Positions 56,301 through 64,000 of a stretch of 64,000 bases of DNA are shown here, one piece after another. Within the stretch, counting starts at the first letter, position 1. The number at the start of each line of letters is the position of its first letter. This DNA is from Undibacterium sp. KW1 (lineage in GTDB: Bacteria; Pseudomonadota; Gammaproteobacteria; Burkholderiales; Burkholderiaceae_D), in assembly GCF_009937955.1 (NCBI RefSeq), contig NZ_AP018439.1:2232001-2296000 (forward strand), written 5' to 3'. The notes below the pieces were generated by a model. That model had not been told where the DNA came from, did not search any database, and saw only the letters and a list, made by a program, of their open reading frames with translations. The position numbers were made by a program, and so were the translations under genes.

Positions 56301-56613
56301 TGTGTTCTCCTGAAAAGTACATTTTGGTTTTTGTGGTCCGCAACATGAATTAAATATATCTGATCCATGCGCATTACTAGCAAAGCGGCCAACAAAATTT
56401 ATGAGATATTGATTGTCACGGAGGATTGTATGGGCTCGCAACCTCAGCAGCAATAAAACGCCATGCTGCGATGCAATATTGATTACTTAAGTAGTACTAC
56501 TGAAATCTGTGATTTTCAGGCTTGGAAATATAGTGCTGACCAATGAAAAACATGCCAGCACCTGCATTTGCAGGTGGGCTGGCATGTTGTGATGATGCAG
56601 GTGAAGACTGTTG
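56301..56613. other. Intergenic region upstream of livK and downstream of argH
   Basis: This holds the livK leader and, at 56546-56586, the argH terminator. I see no other gene or clear promoter. Confidence 0.5.
56546..56586 (-). terminator. Intrinsic terminator of argH
   Basis: CATGCCAGC-ACCTGC and GCAGGT-GG-GCTGGCATG form a long interrupted stem around ATTT. On the minus strand it is followed by TTTTTCATT. Confidence 0.82.
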
Positions 56614-58008
56614 TTATTGCAGTTTCAGGCGCAAACGGGCAATCGCTGCTTTAACCTGGTTTGGCGCGGTGCCGCCTATATGGTCGCGGGCGGCAACTGA
56701 GCCTTCCAGTGTCAGGACATGGAACACGTCTTCATTGATGAGGCTGGAAAAAGCACGCAATTCTTCCAGCGACATATCGCTGAGGTCGCAGCCTTTTTCT
56801 ACACAAGTGCGTACTGCCAGCGCCACTGCTTCGTGGGCATCGCGGAAAGGCAGGCCTTTCTTGACCAGGTAATCAGCCAGATCGGTTGCTGTCGCATAAC
56901 CCTGCAAGGCAGCGGCGCGCATGGCTTCTGGCTTGACGGTGATGCCACCGGCCATGTCAGCAAAAATGCGCAGGGTGTCGATAACGGTATCTACTGTATC
57001 AAACAAGGGTTCTTTATCTTCCTGATTATCCTTGTTGTAAGCCAGTGGCTGGCCTTTCATCAGGGTCAGCAGGGCGATCAGGTGACCATTCACGCGGCCA
57101 GTCTTGCCACGCGCCAGCTCTGGTACGTCAGGGTTTTTCTTTTGCGGCATGATGGAAGAGCCTGTGCAAAAGCGGTCAGCGATATCGATGAAGCCTATGC
57201 GCGGGCTCATCCAGATCACCAGTTCTTCTGACATGCGCGATATATGCGTCATCACCAGTGCCGCAGCTGCGCAAAACTCGATAGCGAAATCGCGGTCAGA
57301 AACGGCGTCCAGCGAGTTATAGCAAACTTCGTCAAAGCCCAGGGTTTTGGCAACGCGTTCGCGGTCAATAGGGAAGGTTGTGCCAGCCAGGGCAGCAGCA
57401 CCCAGTGGCAGCCGGTTGACGCGCTTGCGACAGTCTTGCATGCGCTCTGCATCGCGGCCAAACATTTCTACATAAGCAAGAATGTGGTGCCCAAAAGTGA
57501 TGGGCTGGGCCACTTGCATGTGGGTAAAACCTGGCAAGATCGTATCCGCATTCTTTTCTGCCAGATCGAGTAGCGCCAGACGGAAGTCTTGCAAGAGACC
57601 AAGGATATTGTCGATGGCGCTGCGCATGTACAGGCGGATATCGGTGGCAACCTGGTCATTACGTGAACGGCCAGTGTGCAGGCGTTTGCCAGCATCGCCG
57701 ACCAGCTCAGTCAGGCGTTTTTCTATATTCAGGTGCACATCTTCCAGGTCCAGTAGCCATTCAAACTTGCCACTGTCGATTTCAGACTTGATCTGCGCCA
57801 TGCCGCGTTGGATATCCGCATAGTCCTGGGCAGTGATGATATTTTGGGCCTGCAGCATTTCCGCATGCGCCAGCGAGCCTTCTATATCAAAGGCAGCCAT
57901 GCGGTTGTCAAAGAAAACGGAGGCAGTGTAGCGTTTGACCAGATCGGAAACAGGTTCAGAGAAACGGGCAGACCATGCCTCGCTTTTTTTATTGAATTGT
58001 GATGTCAT
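56614..58008 (-). CDS. argH: Argininosuccinate lyase
   Basis: ArgH (464 residues) splits argininosuccinate into arginine and fumarate. The fumarase/aspartase signature [20 protein letters not shown] carries the catalytic serine loop, and [12 protein letters not shown] and [10 protein letters not shown] are also conserved. ATG 58008 is chosen from family length; ATG 58035 is in frame. It is divergent from algZ, a neighbourhood found also in pseudomonads. Confidence 0.95.
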   Translation of the reverse strand: MTSQFNKKSEAWSARFSEPVSDLVKRYTASVFFDNRMAAFDIEGSLAHAEMLQAQNIITAQDYADIQRGMAQIKSEIDSGKFEWLLDLEDVHLNIEKRLTELVGDAGKRLHTGRSRNDQVATDIRLYMRSAIDNILGLLQDFRLALLDLAEKNADTILPGFTHMQVAQPITFGHHILAYVEMFGRDAERMQDCRKRVNRLPLGAAALAGTTFPIDRERVAKTLGFDEVCYNSLDAVSDRDFAIEFCAAAALVMTHISRMSEELVIWMSPRIGFIDIADRFCTGSSIMPQKKNPDVPELARGKTGRVNGHLIALLTLMKGQPLAYNKDNQEDKEPLFDTVDTVIDTLRIFADMAGGITVKPEAMRAAALQGYATATDLADYLVKKGLPFRDAHEAVALAVRTCVEKGCDLSDMSLEELRAFSSLINEDVFHVLTLEGSVAARDHIGGTAPNQVKAAIARLRLKLQ

Positions 58009-58123
58009 AGTGAATTGTTGCCATATTGGCTGCATTTGCGAGAGAATTTCCCTTGATTATCCCAGATTTTGCGCCTGATTACCCTTGGAAATGCCAAAGG
58101 TCTAGCCGGACTGGATTAATTAA

Positions 58124-58151
58124 GCACTGCATAAGCACTGAATACGCACTG
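58124..58151. promoter_or_regulatory. Three GCACTG boxes at 11-bp spacing
   Basis: GCACTG occurs at 58124, 58135 and 58146, each exactly 11 bp apart, so all lie on the same face of the helix. They sit between argH and algZ, about 90 bp before the algZ start. The pattern looks like a multi-site operator. Which regulator binds is unknown; AlgR is one candidate. Confidence 0.5.
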
Positions 58152-58239
58152 AATTTGTTGGCAGAAATGTTGACGACTGCCTATAAACCAGGAATGAACT
58201 TGCCCCGAAGCGTTTGAAAAATAATAAAGATAATTAAAA

Positions 58240-59277
58240 ATGGCCAATGATAAGAAAAACAGCGCAAGTGAGCAGCTCATCCCGGATTGTTGTAATTTGG
58301 GTGTGTTTTCGCGCATCCTGATCAGTGTGAATCTGATCGCCTTATTGGCTTTATGGTCGAGAGGGGATGAGTGGCGTATCGTATTGCAAAATTTTCTGGA
58401 AAGCGCGGCATTGATTGAGACGATATGTCTGCTTTCCTTGCTGATCCTATGTAATTTACGTAGATTTTCTGCGCGTTATTACATGTCTGGCTGGTTTCAG
58501 CGCTTATTGTGTTGTATGTTGCCAACGGCGATCGCTGCCTTGCTGATGATTTATTTGCGCATGCAAGACTGGATTATGGCCAGCTTTCCCAAGTTAAATC
58601 CCTTGTTTGTCGTGGTCGCAACTGGTTTGCTGGCATTGGCATATCAACAGTATTTTGAATTGCGTACCCGGGCTTTTTCACCTGCGCTGGGTGAAGCCAA
58701 ACTGCAGGCCTTGCAAGCCAGGATACGTCCACATTTTTTGTTCAACAGCTTGAATACTGCCTTGTCGCTGATACGCACCGAGCCGCGTCGCGCAGAAATG
58801 GTGCTGGAAGATCTCTCAGACCTGTTCAGGGTATTAATGCGCGATACCCGCGATGTCACCAGCTTGCAGGACGAAATACGCTTGTGTGAACAATATCTGG
58901 CGATAGAAAAAATACGCCTGGGTGAGCGTATGCAGGTGACATGGGATAAAGAAAAAATTTCCCCCCAGGAGCTAGCCGAGATAGAAATTCCTTCATTGTT
59001 ATTGCAGCCCCTGCTTGAAAATGCAGTTCATTACGGCGTTGAACCATCGGTGCAGCAAGCAACTGTCACGGTAGAGATAAGACGTCTGCTGGACAAGGTG
59101 GAAATTCGCATCCGCAATCCCTATCACGCAGAGGCAAATATGGTTTCCGGTAATCAGATGGCACTGGAAAACATAAGGCAGCGACTAAGTTTGCTTTATG
59201 ATATCGAAGCGCAAATTCAATACGGCGTAGTAGATGCGTACTTTGAAGTTAAGTTGCAATTCCCGGCTAAGAGATGA
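58240..59277 (+). CDS. algZ: Sensor histidine kinase, AlgZ/LytS type
   Basis: This 345-residue membrane kinase has four predicted N-terminal helices (about 24-135) and a His_kinase domain. The phospho-acceptor is H165 in RIRPHFLFNSLNTALSL. The ATP-binding part has LLLQPLLENAVHYGVEPS; the last G-box glycines are weak, as in this family. It overlaps algR by 4 nt and is its likely partner. I use the symbol from gene order next to argH and family type. Confidence 0.88.
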   Translation: MANDKKNSASEQLIPDCCNLGVFSRILISVNLIALLALWSRGDEWRIVLQNFLESAALIETICLLSLLILCNLRRFSARYYMSGWFQRLLCCMLPTAIAALLMIYLRMQDWIMASFPKLNPLFVVVATGLLALAYQQYFELRTRAFSPALGEAKLQALQARIRPHFLFNSLNTALSLIRTEPRRAEMVLEDLSDLFRVLMRDTRDVTSLQDEIRLCEQYLAIEKIRLGERMQVTWDKEKISPQELAEIEIPSLLLQPLLENAVHYGVEPSVQQATVTVEIRRLLDKVEIRIRNPYHAEANMVSGNQMALENIRQRLSLLYDIEAQIQYGVVDAYFEVKLQFPAKR

Positions 59278-60074
59278 TGACACCAAGAATACTGATAGTT
59301 GATGATGAGGCACCCGCAAGACAAAGGCTGTTGACGCTATTGTCAGACATAGAGGCAGAGTGCCCGGTGACGGTAGTTGGAGAAGCCGAGAATGCCATGT
59401 TGGCACTTGAAAAAATCAGCAATCTGCAACCTGATATTGTGTTGCTGGATGTCCAGATGCCGGGCATGAATGGCATAGAACTGGCGCAGCATCTCGCACA
59501 GCATCAGGCCAGCCTGCGCTCACCGGCGATTATTTTTGTGACTGCCTATGATGAGTTTGCCGTCAAAGCGTTTGAGGTACATGCACTTGACTACCTGATG
59601 AAGCCGGTGCGGGCCAGCCGTCTGGTGGATGCGCTGGTGCGTGCCAGTGAAAAAGTGAAGGGCGCGCGCCGCCTGCCTGAAACCATGGCAACAGATATCA
59701 GCGGCCCCAGGCGCAAGCATTTTTCAGTATTGGAAAGAGGGCGGATATTATTGGTGCCAGTGGCCGAGGTGCTGTTTCTGAAGGCGGAACAAAAATACGT
59801 GACGCTGCATACTGCCCAGCGCGAGTACCTGCTGGAAGAGTCACTGACTTCGATAGAGGTGGAACTGGGGGACTTGCTGGTCAGGGTGCACAGGAATGCC
59901 CTGGTCGCGCGCGCCGCCATTAATGGTGTGGAGCGGGCAGTGCAAGTGGTGGATGCTGACAATAATCAGGAAAAAGTATCTGAATCCTGGCAAATCATTG
60001 TCAGCGGTTGCGCTGAACGTTTGCCGATTTCACGCAGACAGTGGCCGGTTATTAAAGCCCTGGTGCGGGTTTGA
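59274..60074 (+). CDS. algR: LytTR-type response regulator, AlgR-like
   Basis: AlgR-like (266 residues) has a receiver domain (1-125; ILIVDDEAPARQR, phospho-acceptor D59 in VLLDVQMPGMNG, VTAYDEFAVKAFEVHALDYLMKPV) and a LytTR DNA-binding domain (about 160-262; RGRILLVPVAEVLFLKAEQKYVTLHT). It is coupled to algZ. In Pseudomonas this pair controls twitching and alginate, but targets here are unknown. Confidence 0.9.
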   Translation: MMTPRILIVDDEAPARQRLLTLLSDIEAECPVTVVGEAENAMLALEKISNLQPDIVLLDVQMPGMNGIELAQHLAQHQASLRSPAIIFVTAYDEFAVKAFEVHALDYLMKPVRASRLVDALVRASEKVKGARRLPETMATDISGPRRKHFSVLERGRILLVPVAEVLFLKAEQKYVTLHTAQREYLLEESLTSIEVELGDLLVRVHRNALVARAAINGVERAVQVVDADNNQEKVSESWQIIVSGCAERLPISRRQWPVIKALVRV

Positions 60075-60111
60075 TTTGTGTTTTTGTGTGCTCAGTTGCG
60101 TTTAGTTGCGC

Positions 60112-60336
60112 TTAGCGCCAGACAGGCAAGCCAGTCAGGTCAGTGTTGTCATCATGCACCCACGCTGGCAGACCAGTGCGGTCGGTGGGCCCGAGTACAT
60201 CCAGAAGATCAAGCTGCTCCTGTTTTTTGCCGCGTTGACGTGGGGCGGGCACTGGTTTCCTGGTTTCTGGCAATAAAAATGCTGGTTCGCCAAAGCCGGG
60301 TAATTCCAGGGTAGCGTGATCTTTATTGTCTTTCAT
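60112..60336 (-). CDS. Small hypothetical protein with DxTGLPxW repeats
   Basis: This 74-residue protein has a polar N-terminal half (PVPAPRQRGKKQEQLDLLDV) and two copies of a short repeat at its C-terminus: DRTGLPAWVHDD and DLTGLPVWR. I recognise no family. The start ATG 60336 has no good ribosome-binding site. The frame stays open upstream into the tRNA, which I do not treat as coding. It is convergent with algR. Confidence 0.5.
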   Translation of the reverse strand: MKDNKDHATLELPGFGEPAFLLPETRKPVPAPRQRGKKQEQLDLLDVLGPTDRTGLPAWVHDDNTDLTGLPVWR

Positions 60337-60479
60337 CAGTTGAGCTTGATCAATGTTGATGTGTAGCGATGCATGGTAAAGCTTAAGCAAAAAAGCAAAA
60401 TAAACCGTCCTCCGCAATTGCTTGCCAGAAGAAATATAGCGCCGGTAAATTTGTGCGAATGCACCAGAACAAAGAAACT

Positions 60480-60556
<77 letters not shown>

Positions 60557-60570
60557 TCTGAAGGAGGCGA

Positions 60571-60599
60571 ATTGTACATGGCGAAGGCCCTATATACAA
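60571..60599 (-). promoter_or_regulatory. Sigma-70 promoter of tRNA-fMet
   Basis: On the minus strand TTGTAT is followed by 17 bases and TACAAT, a good -35/-10 pair. The -10 lies 15 bp before the tRNA 5' end, right for a start just ahead of the mature tRNA. Confidence 0.72.
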
Positions 60600-60807
60600 T
60601 CATTTATAGAAATATTTTTATATTGCCCTTAAATTGAAGGCCCGGCGACAGTGCAATTTGCCATTCTTCACAATACAAATGTGGCAAATAGTGCTGCTGA
60701 TGCAACCCGCGCAATAAATTGCATGCATAATGGAAGCAAAGAGAAACACGCTGATGCTGCCTTGCAGGTATCAGCCGCAAATTATTTTCAGGAGTGAAAA
60801 AGCAGTT

Positions 60808-62178
60808 ATGGAATTCGAAGTTATCGACACGCAAATTTCGCCAGGCGGCCGTATGGAAGTTTTGTCCAAGGCTGAGGTCGTGCAATTGCTCGACAATAGT
60901 CATGGCGGTTTGTACCAGGTGTTTCGTAGTTGCGCACTGGCGGTCTTGAATTGCGGCAGTGGTCTCGACGATGGCAAGGAATTGCTGGAGCGTTACAAGA
61001 GCTTTGACATCAGCATCATCCAACGCGAACGCGGCATCAAGCTTGATGTCAAGGGCGCACCAGCCAGTGCTTTTGTGGATGGCGTGATGATCAAAGGCAT
61101 ACAGGAACACTTGTTTGCCGTATTGCGCGATATTCTGTTCATCAAGGCCGCGATCGAAGATGACCGCAAGTTTGATCTGGCGACAACAGAAGGTATCAGT
61201 GATGCGGTTTTTCACGTCATGCGTAACGCCAATCTGCTCAAGCCTCAGGTTAATCCGAATATGGTGGTGTGCTGGGGCGGGCATTCGATTTCCAGCGAAG
61301 AATATGACTACACCAAGCATGTAGGGTATCAACTGGGTTTGCGTGGCATGGATATCTGTACAGGGTGCGGCCCAGGTGCCATGAAAGGCCCGATGAAGGG
61401 TGCCGCCATAGGTCATGCCAAACAAAGGATTACCACAGGCCGTTATCTGGGCATTACCGAACCGGGCATTATCGCTGCCGAAGCGCCGAATCCCATCGTC
61501 AACGACCTGGTGATCTTGCCGGATATAGAAAAACGTCTTGAAGCTTTTGTGCGCATGGGGCATGCCGTCATCGTCTTCCCAGGTGGGGCAGGCACGGCAG
61601 AAGAAATTTTGTACTTGCTGGGTATCTTGCTGCATCCTGATAATGCAGAGTTGCCATTCCCCTTGATCTTTACCGGGCCGGAAAGTGCGGCAGATTACTT
61701 CCGTCAGATCGATCAGTTCATTGCTGCAACGCTGGGCCCTGAGGCACAGCAGAACTACAAGATCATCGTCAATGACCCTGCGCGCGTGGCACAGGAAGTA
61801 CAGGCTGGTATCAAGGAAGTGCGTGAGTTCCGCAAGGCTAAGGGCGATGCGTATTATTTCAACTGGTTGCTGAAGATAGATGCAGAGTTCCAGAAGCCGT
61901 TTGAACCCACGCATGAAAACATGCGCAACCTGGCTTTGCACAAGAATCAGGATACGCATCTGCTGGCAGCAAATCTGCGTCGTGCTTTTTCAGGCGTGGT
62001 GGCGGGCAACGTCAAAAATCAGGGCATACGTGCAATAGAAAAACATGGACATTTTGAAATTCGCGGCGATAGTGAAATAATGGCATCAATGGATACCTTG
62101 CTGGCATCTTTTGTTGCACAAAATCGCATGAAATTGCCTGGTAAGGCTTATACCCCTTGCTACCGTGTAATAAAGTAA
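60808..62178 (+). CDS. ppnN: Pyrimidine/purine 5'-nucleotide nucleosidase PpnN (YgdH)
   Basis: PpnN (456 residues) cleaves nucleotide monophosphates to base and ribose-5-phosphate. The central LOG-family Rossmann domain has CTGCGPGAMKGPMKGA, and PGGAGTAEEILYLLG is the catalytic-site motif. The C- and N-terminal regulatory parts match YgdH. ATG 60808 gives the usual length (E. coli 454); the upstream start at 60730 is rejected. It is divergent from the tRNA. Confidence 0.94.
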   Translation: MEFEVIDTQISPGGRMEVLSKAEVVQLLDNSHGGLYQVFRSCALAVLNCGSGLDDGKELLERYKSFDISIIQRERGIKLDVKGAPASAFVDGVMIKGIQEHLFAVLRDILFIKAAIEDDRKFDLATTEGISDAVFHVMRNANLLKPQVNPNMVVCWGGHSISSEEYDYTKHVGYQLGLRGMDICTGCGPGAMKGPMKGAAIGHAKQRITTGRYLGITEPGIIAAEAPNPIVNDLVILPDIEKRLEAFVRMGHAVIVFPGGAGTAEEILYLLGILLHPDNAELPFPLIFTGPESAADYFRQIDQFIAATLGPEAQQNYKIIVNDPARVAQEVQAGIKEVREFRKAKGDAYYFNWLLKIDAEFQKPFEPTHENMRNLALHKNQDTHLLAANLRRAFSGVVAGNVKNQGIRAIEKHGHFEIRGDSEIMASMDTLLASFVAQNRMKLPGKAYTPCYRVIK

Positions 62179-62243
62179 TTGCGTTGCAGTAAAACCGTAG
62201 GATAATGTTGCAATCCTGTTCCATCACGATGAGGAAAACAGAC

Positions 62244-63200
62244 ATGAGTTCCGTACAACAAGAAGTCGATGAACGTACCAACCTGACAGCGTCCAACAAG
62301 TTTGAATTGTTGCTGTTCCGTCTGGGGACAGATGGCAACAGCGACAGGTCTGAATTGTTTGGCATTAATGTTTTCAAGGTGCGAGAGATAGTTGCCATGC
62401 CGACGATTACCGGTATGGCGGGCGCGATGCCCCACATGCTGGGCGTGGTCAATTTGCGTGGACAGATTATTCCTGTCATCGACTTGCCTTCGGTGGTCGG
62501 GCTCAAACCTAAAACTGGCCTGAACATCATGCTGGTCACTGAGTATGCGCGCACCACCCAGGGTTTTGCGGTTGAATCGGTAGAAGAAATCGTGCGCCTG
62601 GACTGGAATCAAGTCTTGTCGGCTGAAAACAGTGCGGCGGGTGGCATGGTTACCAGCATCGCCCGTCTTGATGGTGATACAGAAGACACCCGCTTGGCCC
62701 AGGTACTGGACGTGGAGCAAATCTTGCGCCAGATTACACCGTCTGATACCAAGGATGTAGATCCTGAGACCATAGGTGCCAAGCTGCAGATGATACCTGG
62801 CTCTGCCATTTTGGCGGCCGATGATTCAGCTGTCGCCCGCGGGTTGATCGAGCAGGCACTGACAGCCATGGGTGCCCAGTTCATCATGACCAAGACTGGC
62901 AAGGAAGCGTGGGAAAAATTACAATCCCTTGCGACTGCAGCCCAGGCAGAAGGCAAGGGCGTGCGCGACAAGGTATCCATGGTGCTGACTGATCTGGAAA
63001 TGCCGGAAATGGATGGCTTTACCCTGACACGTAAGATCAAGAACGATGACCGCTTCAAGTTTTTGCCGGTTGTGATTCATTCATCCTTGTCAGGCGCAAC
63101 CAATGAAGATCATATCAAGACTGTAGGTGCAGACGCCTATGTTGCCAAATTCGTGGCTGAAGAACTGGCGGCAACAATACGGTCTGTATTGGCAAAATAA
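62244..63200 (+). CDS. cheV: Chemotaxis coupling protein CheV
   Basis: CheV (318 residues) couples receptors to CheA like CheW but adds a receiver domain. The CheW domain (about 20-165) has ELFGINVFKVREIV and VVNLRGQIIPVIDLP. The receiver (about 185-318) has AADDSAVAR and the phospho-acceptor D250 in VLTDLEMPEMDG. ATG 62244 has GAGGA 8 nt upstream. No other che gene is near. Confidence 0.93.
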   Translation: MSSVQQEVDERTNLTASNKFELLLFRLGTDGNSDRSELFGINVFKVREIVAMPTITGMAGAMPHMLGVVNLRGQIIPVIDLPSVVGLKPKTGLNIMLVTEYARTTQGFAVESVEEIVRLDWNQVLSAENSAAGGMVTSIARLDGDTEDTRLAQVLDVEQILRQITPSDTKDVDPETIGAKLQMIPGSAILAADDSAVARGLIEQALTAMGAQFIMTKTGKEAWEKLQSLATAAQAEGKGVRDKVSMVLTDLEMPEMDGFTLTRKIKNDDRFKFLPVVIHSSLSGATNEDHIKTVGADAYVAKFVAEELAATIRSVLAK

Positions 63201-63235
63201 AAGACTGCCGTAGAAACTGAAAACTGAAGCTTGCA

Positions 63236-63273
63236 AAAAAGGGCGCAATTATTTCATTAATTGCGCCCTTTTT
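63236..63273 (+). terminator. Intrinsic terminator after cheV
   Basis: AAAAAGGGCGCAATTA and TAATTGCGCCCTTTTT form a perfect 16-bp stem with a TTTCAT loop. It can act for both strands. Confidence 0.92.
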
Positions 63274-63292
63274 GTATCTGGCCTGGCCGCGC

Positions 63293-63754
63293 TTATCTGG
63301 CTTGTGCCGGGACACGTTCCCAGCCACCAGGACAAGACTTGATCGCTGGGTAAAAACCGTCTGGCTGATGGCAATATAGCCAATCCTTGCCTGCCGTAGA
63401 TTGCGGGGCAGGATTGGGCTGGCTGATGATATCGCGGTCATCAACATCGCTTTGAGTATAGGTCGTATATGTAGGGTAATTGTCTGTATAAACCACATTG
63501 CCGGTGCTGACGACAGGTGTCACATAGGTGACAGCAGGGGCGACGACCACGCTGGGGTAATAAGGCAACGAATAAGCATAGGGGTAATACGCTGACACAT
63601 AACTATGACGGTTGCCATAGCTGAAATACAAGGGCGGGATGGAGACGCCTATGCTTACCCTGGGATGGAAATGATGGCCGCCAGGACGTGCCCATACTGA
63701 GCCGGAGATTGCCAGCAGAGCCAGCGTGACAGCAAATATTCTGAGTGATTTCAT
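63293..63754 (-). CDS. Small secreted aromatic-rich protein
   Basis: This 153-residue protein has a signal peptide (about 1-22, cleaved near VWA). The mature part is rich in tyrosine, proline and valine (SYVSAYYPYAYSLPYYPS). It ends in a conserved motif with two cysteines: YCHQPDGFYPAIKSCPGGWERVP. Similar endings occur in unnamed periplasmic or outer-membrane-linked proteins. Function is unknown. Confidence 0.8.
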   Translation of the reverse strand: MKSLRIFAVTLALLAISGSVWARPGGHHFHPRVSIGVSIPPLYFSYGNRHSYVSAYYPYAYSLPYYPSVVVAPAVTYVTPVVSTGNVVYTDNYPTYTTYTQSDVDDRDIISQPNPAPQSTAGKDWLYCHQPDGFYPAIKSCPGGWERVPAQAR

Positions 63755-63932
63755 GGTATTTCCGCAATAAAATATTTGTTTGATGCCTATTTATCAGTTT
63801 AGGTCGAAATATGGAAACTTATTGAGAAAAATTTACTCTTTAGGATTCGCGGCGATTCACTACGCCAGACCTGGTTTGCAAGCATGTTAACCAGAATAAA
63901 TAAAACAATAGCGCGTTATCTTAAGGGGAATT

Positions 63933-64000
63933 ATGAAATTCGTGATTAAAAAATGTGCAGCCTTGTGCGCTCTTGCCTTGATGGTCAATCTGCCAGTGTA
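63933..64000 (+). CDS. Exported protein, truncated by the window end
   Basis: The start ATG 63933 has AAGGGGAA about 6 nt upstream. The visible 22 residues are a signal peptide (MKFVIKKCAALCALALMVNL). The rest lies beyond the window. Confidence 0.7.
   Translation, partial: MKFVIKKCAALCALALMVNLPV

Noticed and set aside
60604..61959. A 451-codon open frame on the minus strand
   Set aside because: It lies wholly opposite ppnN, whose protein is clearly conserved. The minus-strand product is rich in His, Gln and Cys with no domain.

Overview
The window is a chromosomal segment of a motile Gram-negative betaproteobacterium. The evidence is a class 2-type flagellar gene order, argH next to an AlgZ/AlgR-type two-component pair, yjgA-mogA facing pmbA, and ribBA-ribH-nusB. 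The base composition (near half G+C) and protein style suggest Burkholderiales, probably Oxalobacteraceae (Undibacterium-like); the genus is a guess, not a result.

Layout. 1-2.9 kb: a Tet(X)-like flavin monooxygenase and an MFS exporter, with an FNR-like site at the left edge. 3.0-10.8 kb: flhB-flhA-flhF-flhG-fliA-motC-motD, tightly overlapping (export gate, flagellar placement GTPase/ATPase, sigma-28, second stator pair). 10.9-12.6 kb: flgN, flgM and flgA on the minus strand, with a consensus sigma-28 promoter in front of flgM. 12.75-23.75 kb: flgBCDEFGHIJKL (rod, hook, rings, junction proteins), with a second sigma-28-type promoter before flgK. 23.74-24.76 kb: a 143-bp imperfect palindrome split by an 870-bp IS5-family (IS1031-like) element. 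24.8-34 kb: a metabolic and transport block: a small hypothetical gene, an OPT transporter, an MFS exporter, an exonuclease fused to a DUF1653-like domain, a POT-family transporter, XdhC and PhzF. 34-38.7 kb: ribBA, ribH, nusB, an aminotransferase and a membrane-anchored lytic transglycosylase. 39.1-46.9 kb: ubiD, a thioesterase, an SBF-type transporter, hyi, a CurA-like reductase, purU, yaeQ and an acyltransferase. 46.9-50.1 kb: a minus-strand chain yjgA-mogA-ydjM-esterase-phyH. 50.3-51.7 kb: pmbA. 51.8-56.3 kb: livK-H-M-G-F branched-chain amino acid ABC system. 56.6-60.1 kb: argH, divergent from algZ-algR. 60.1-64 kb: a small repeat-bearing ORF, the initiator tRNA, ppnN, cheV, a small secreted protein and the start of one more exported protein.

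How it works together. The first 24 kb form an almost complete early and middle flagellar regulon. FlhF/FlhG set flagellar placement and number. FliA drives late genes and is restrained by FlgM until the hook is complete. The sigma-28 sites upstream of flgM and flgK fit that circuit. cheV adds a chemotaxis coupling protein far from the cluster. The rest is mostly ordinary housekeeping and nutrient uptake.

I found no CRISPR array, prophage, secretion island or recognisable defence system. The most interesting unexplained signals are short and non-coding: the palindrome interrupted by the IS, three tandem 13-mers at the nusB start, three GCACTG boxes at 11-bp spacing upstream of algZ, and a strong hairpin between livK and livH. 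Among proteins, the notable cases are the exonuclease-DUF1653 fusion, the POT transporter without its ExxER motif, RibBA with a degenerate second domain, and FlhG with a degenerate P-loop.
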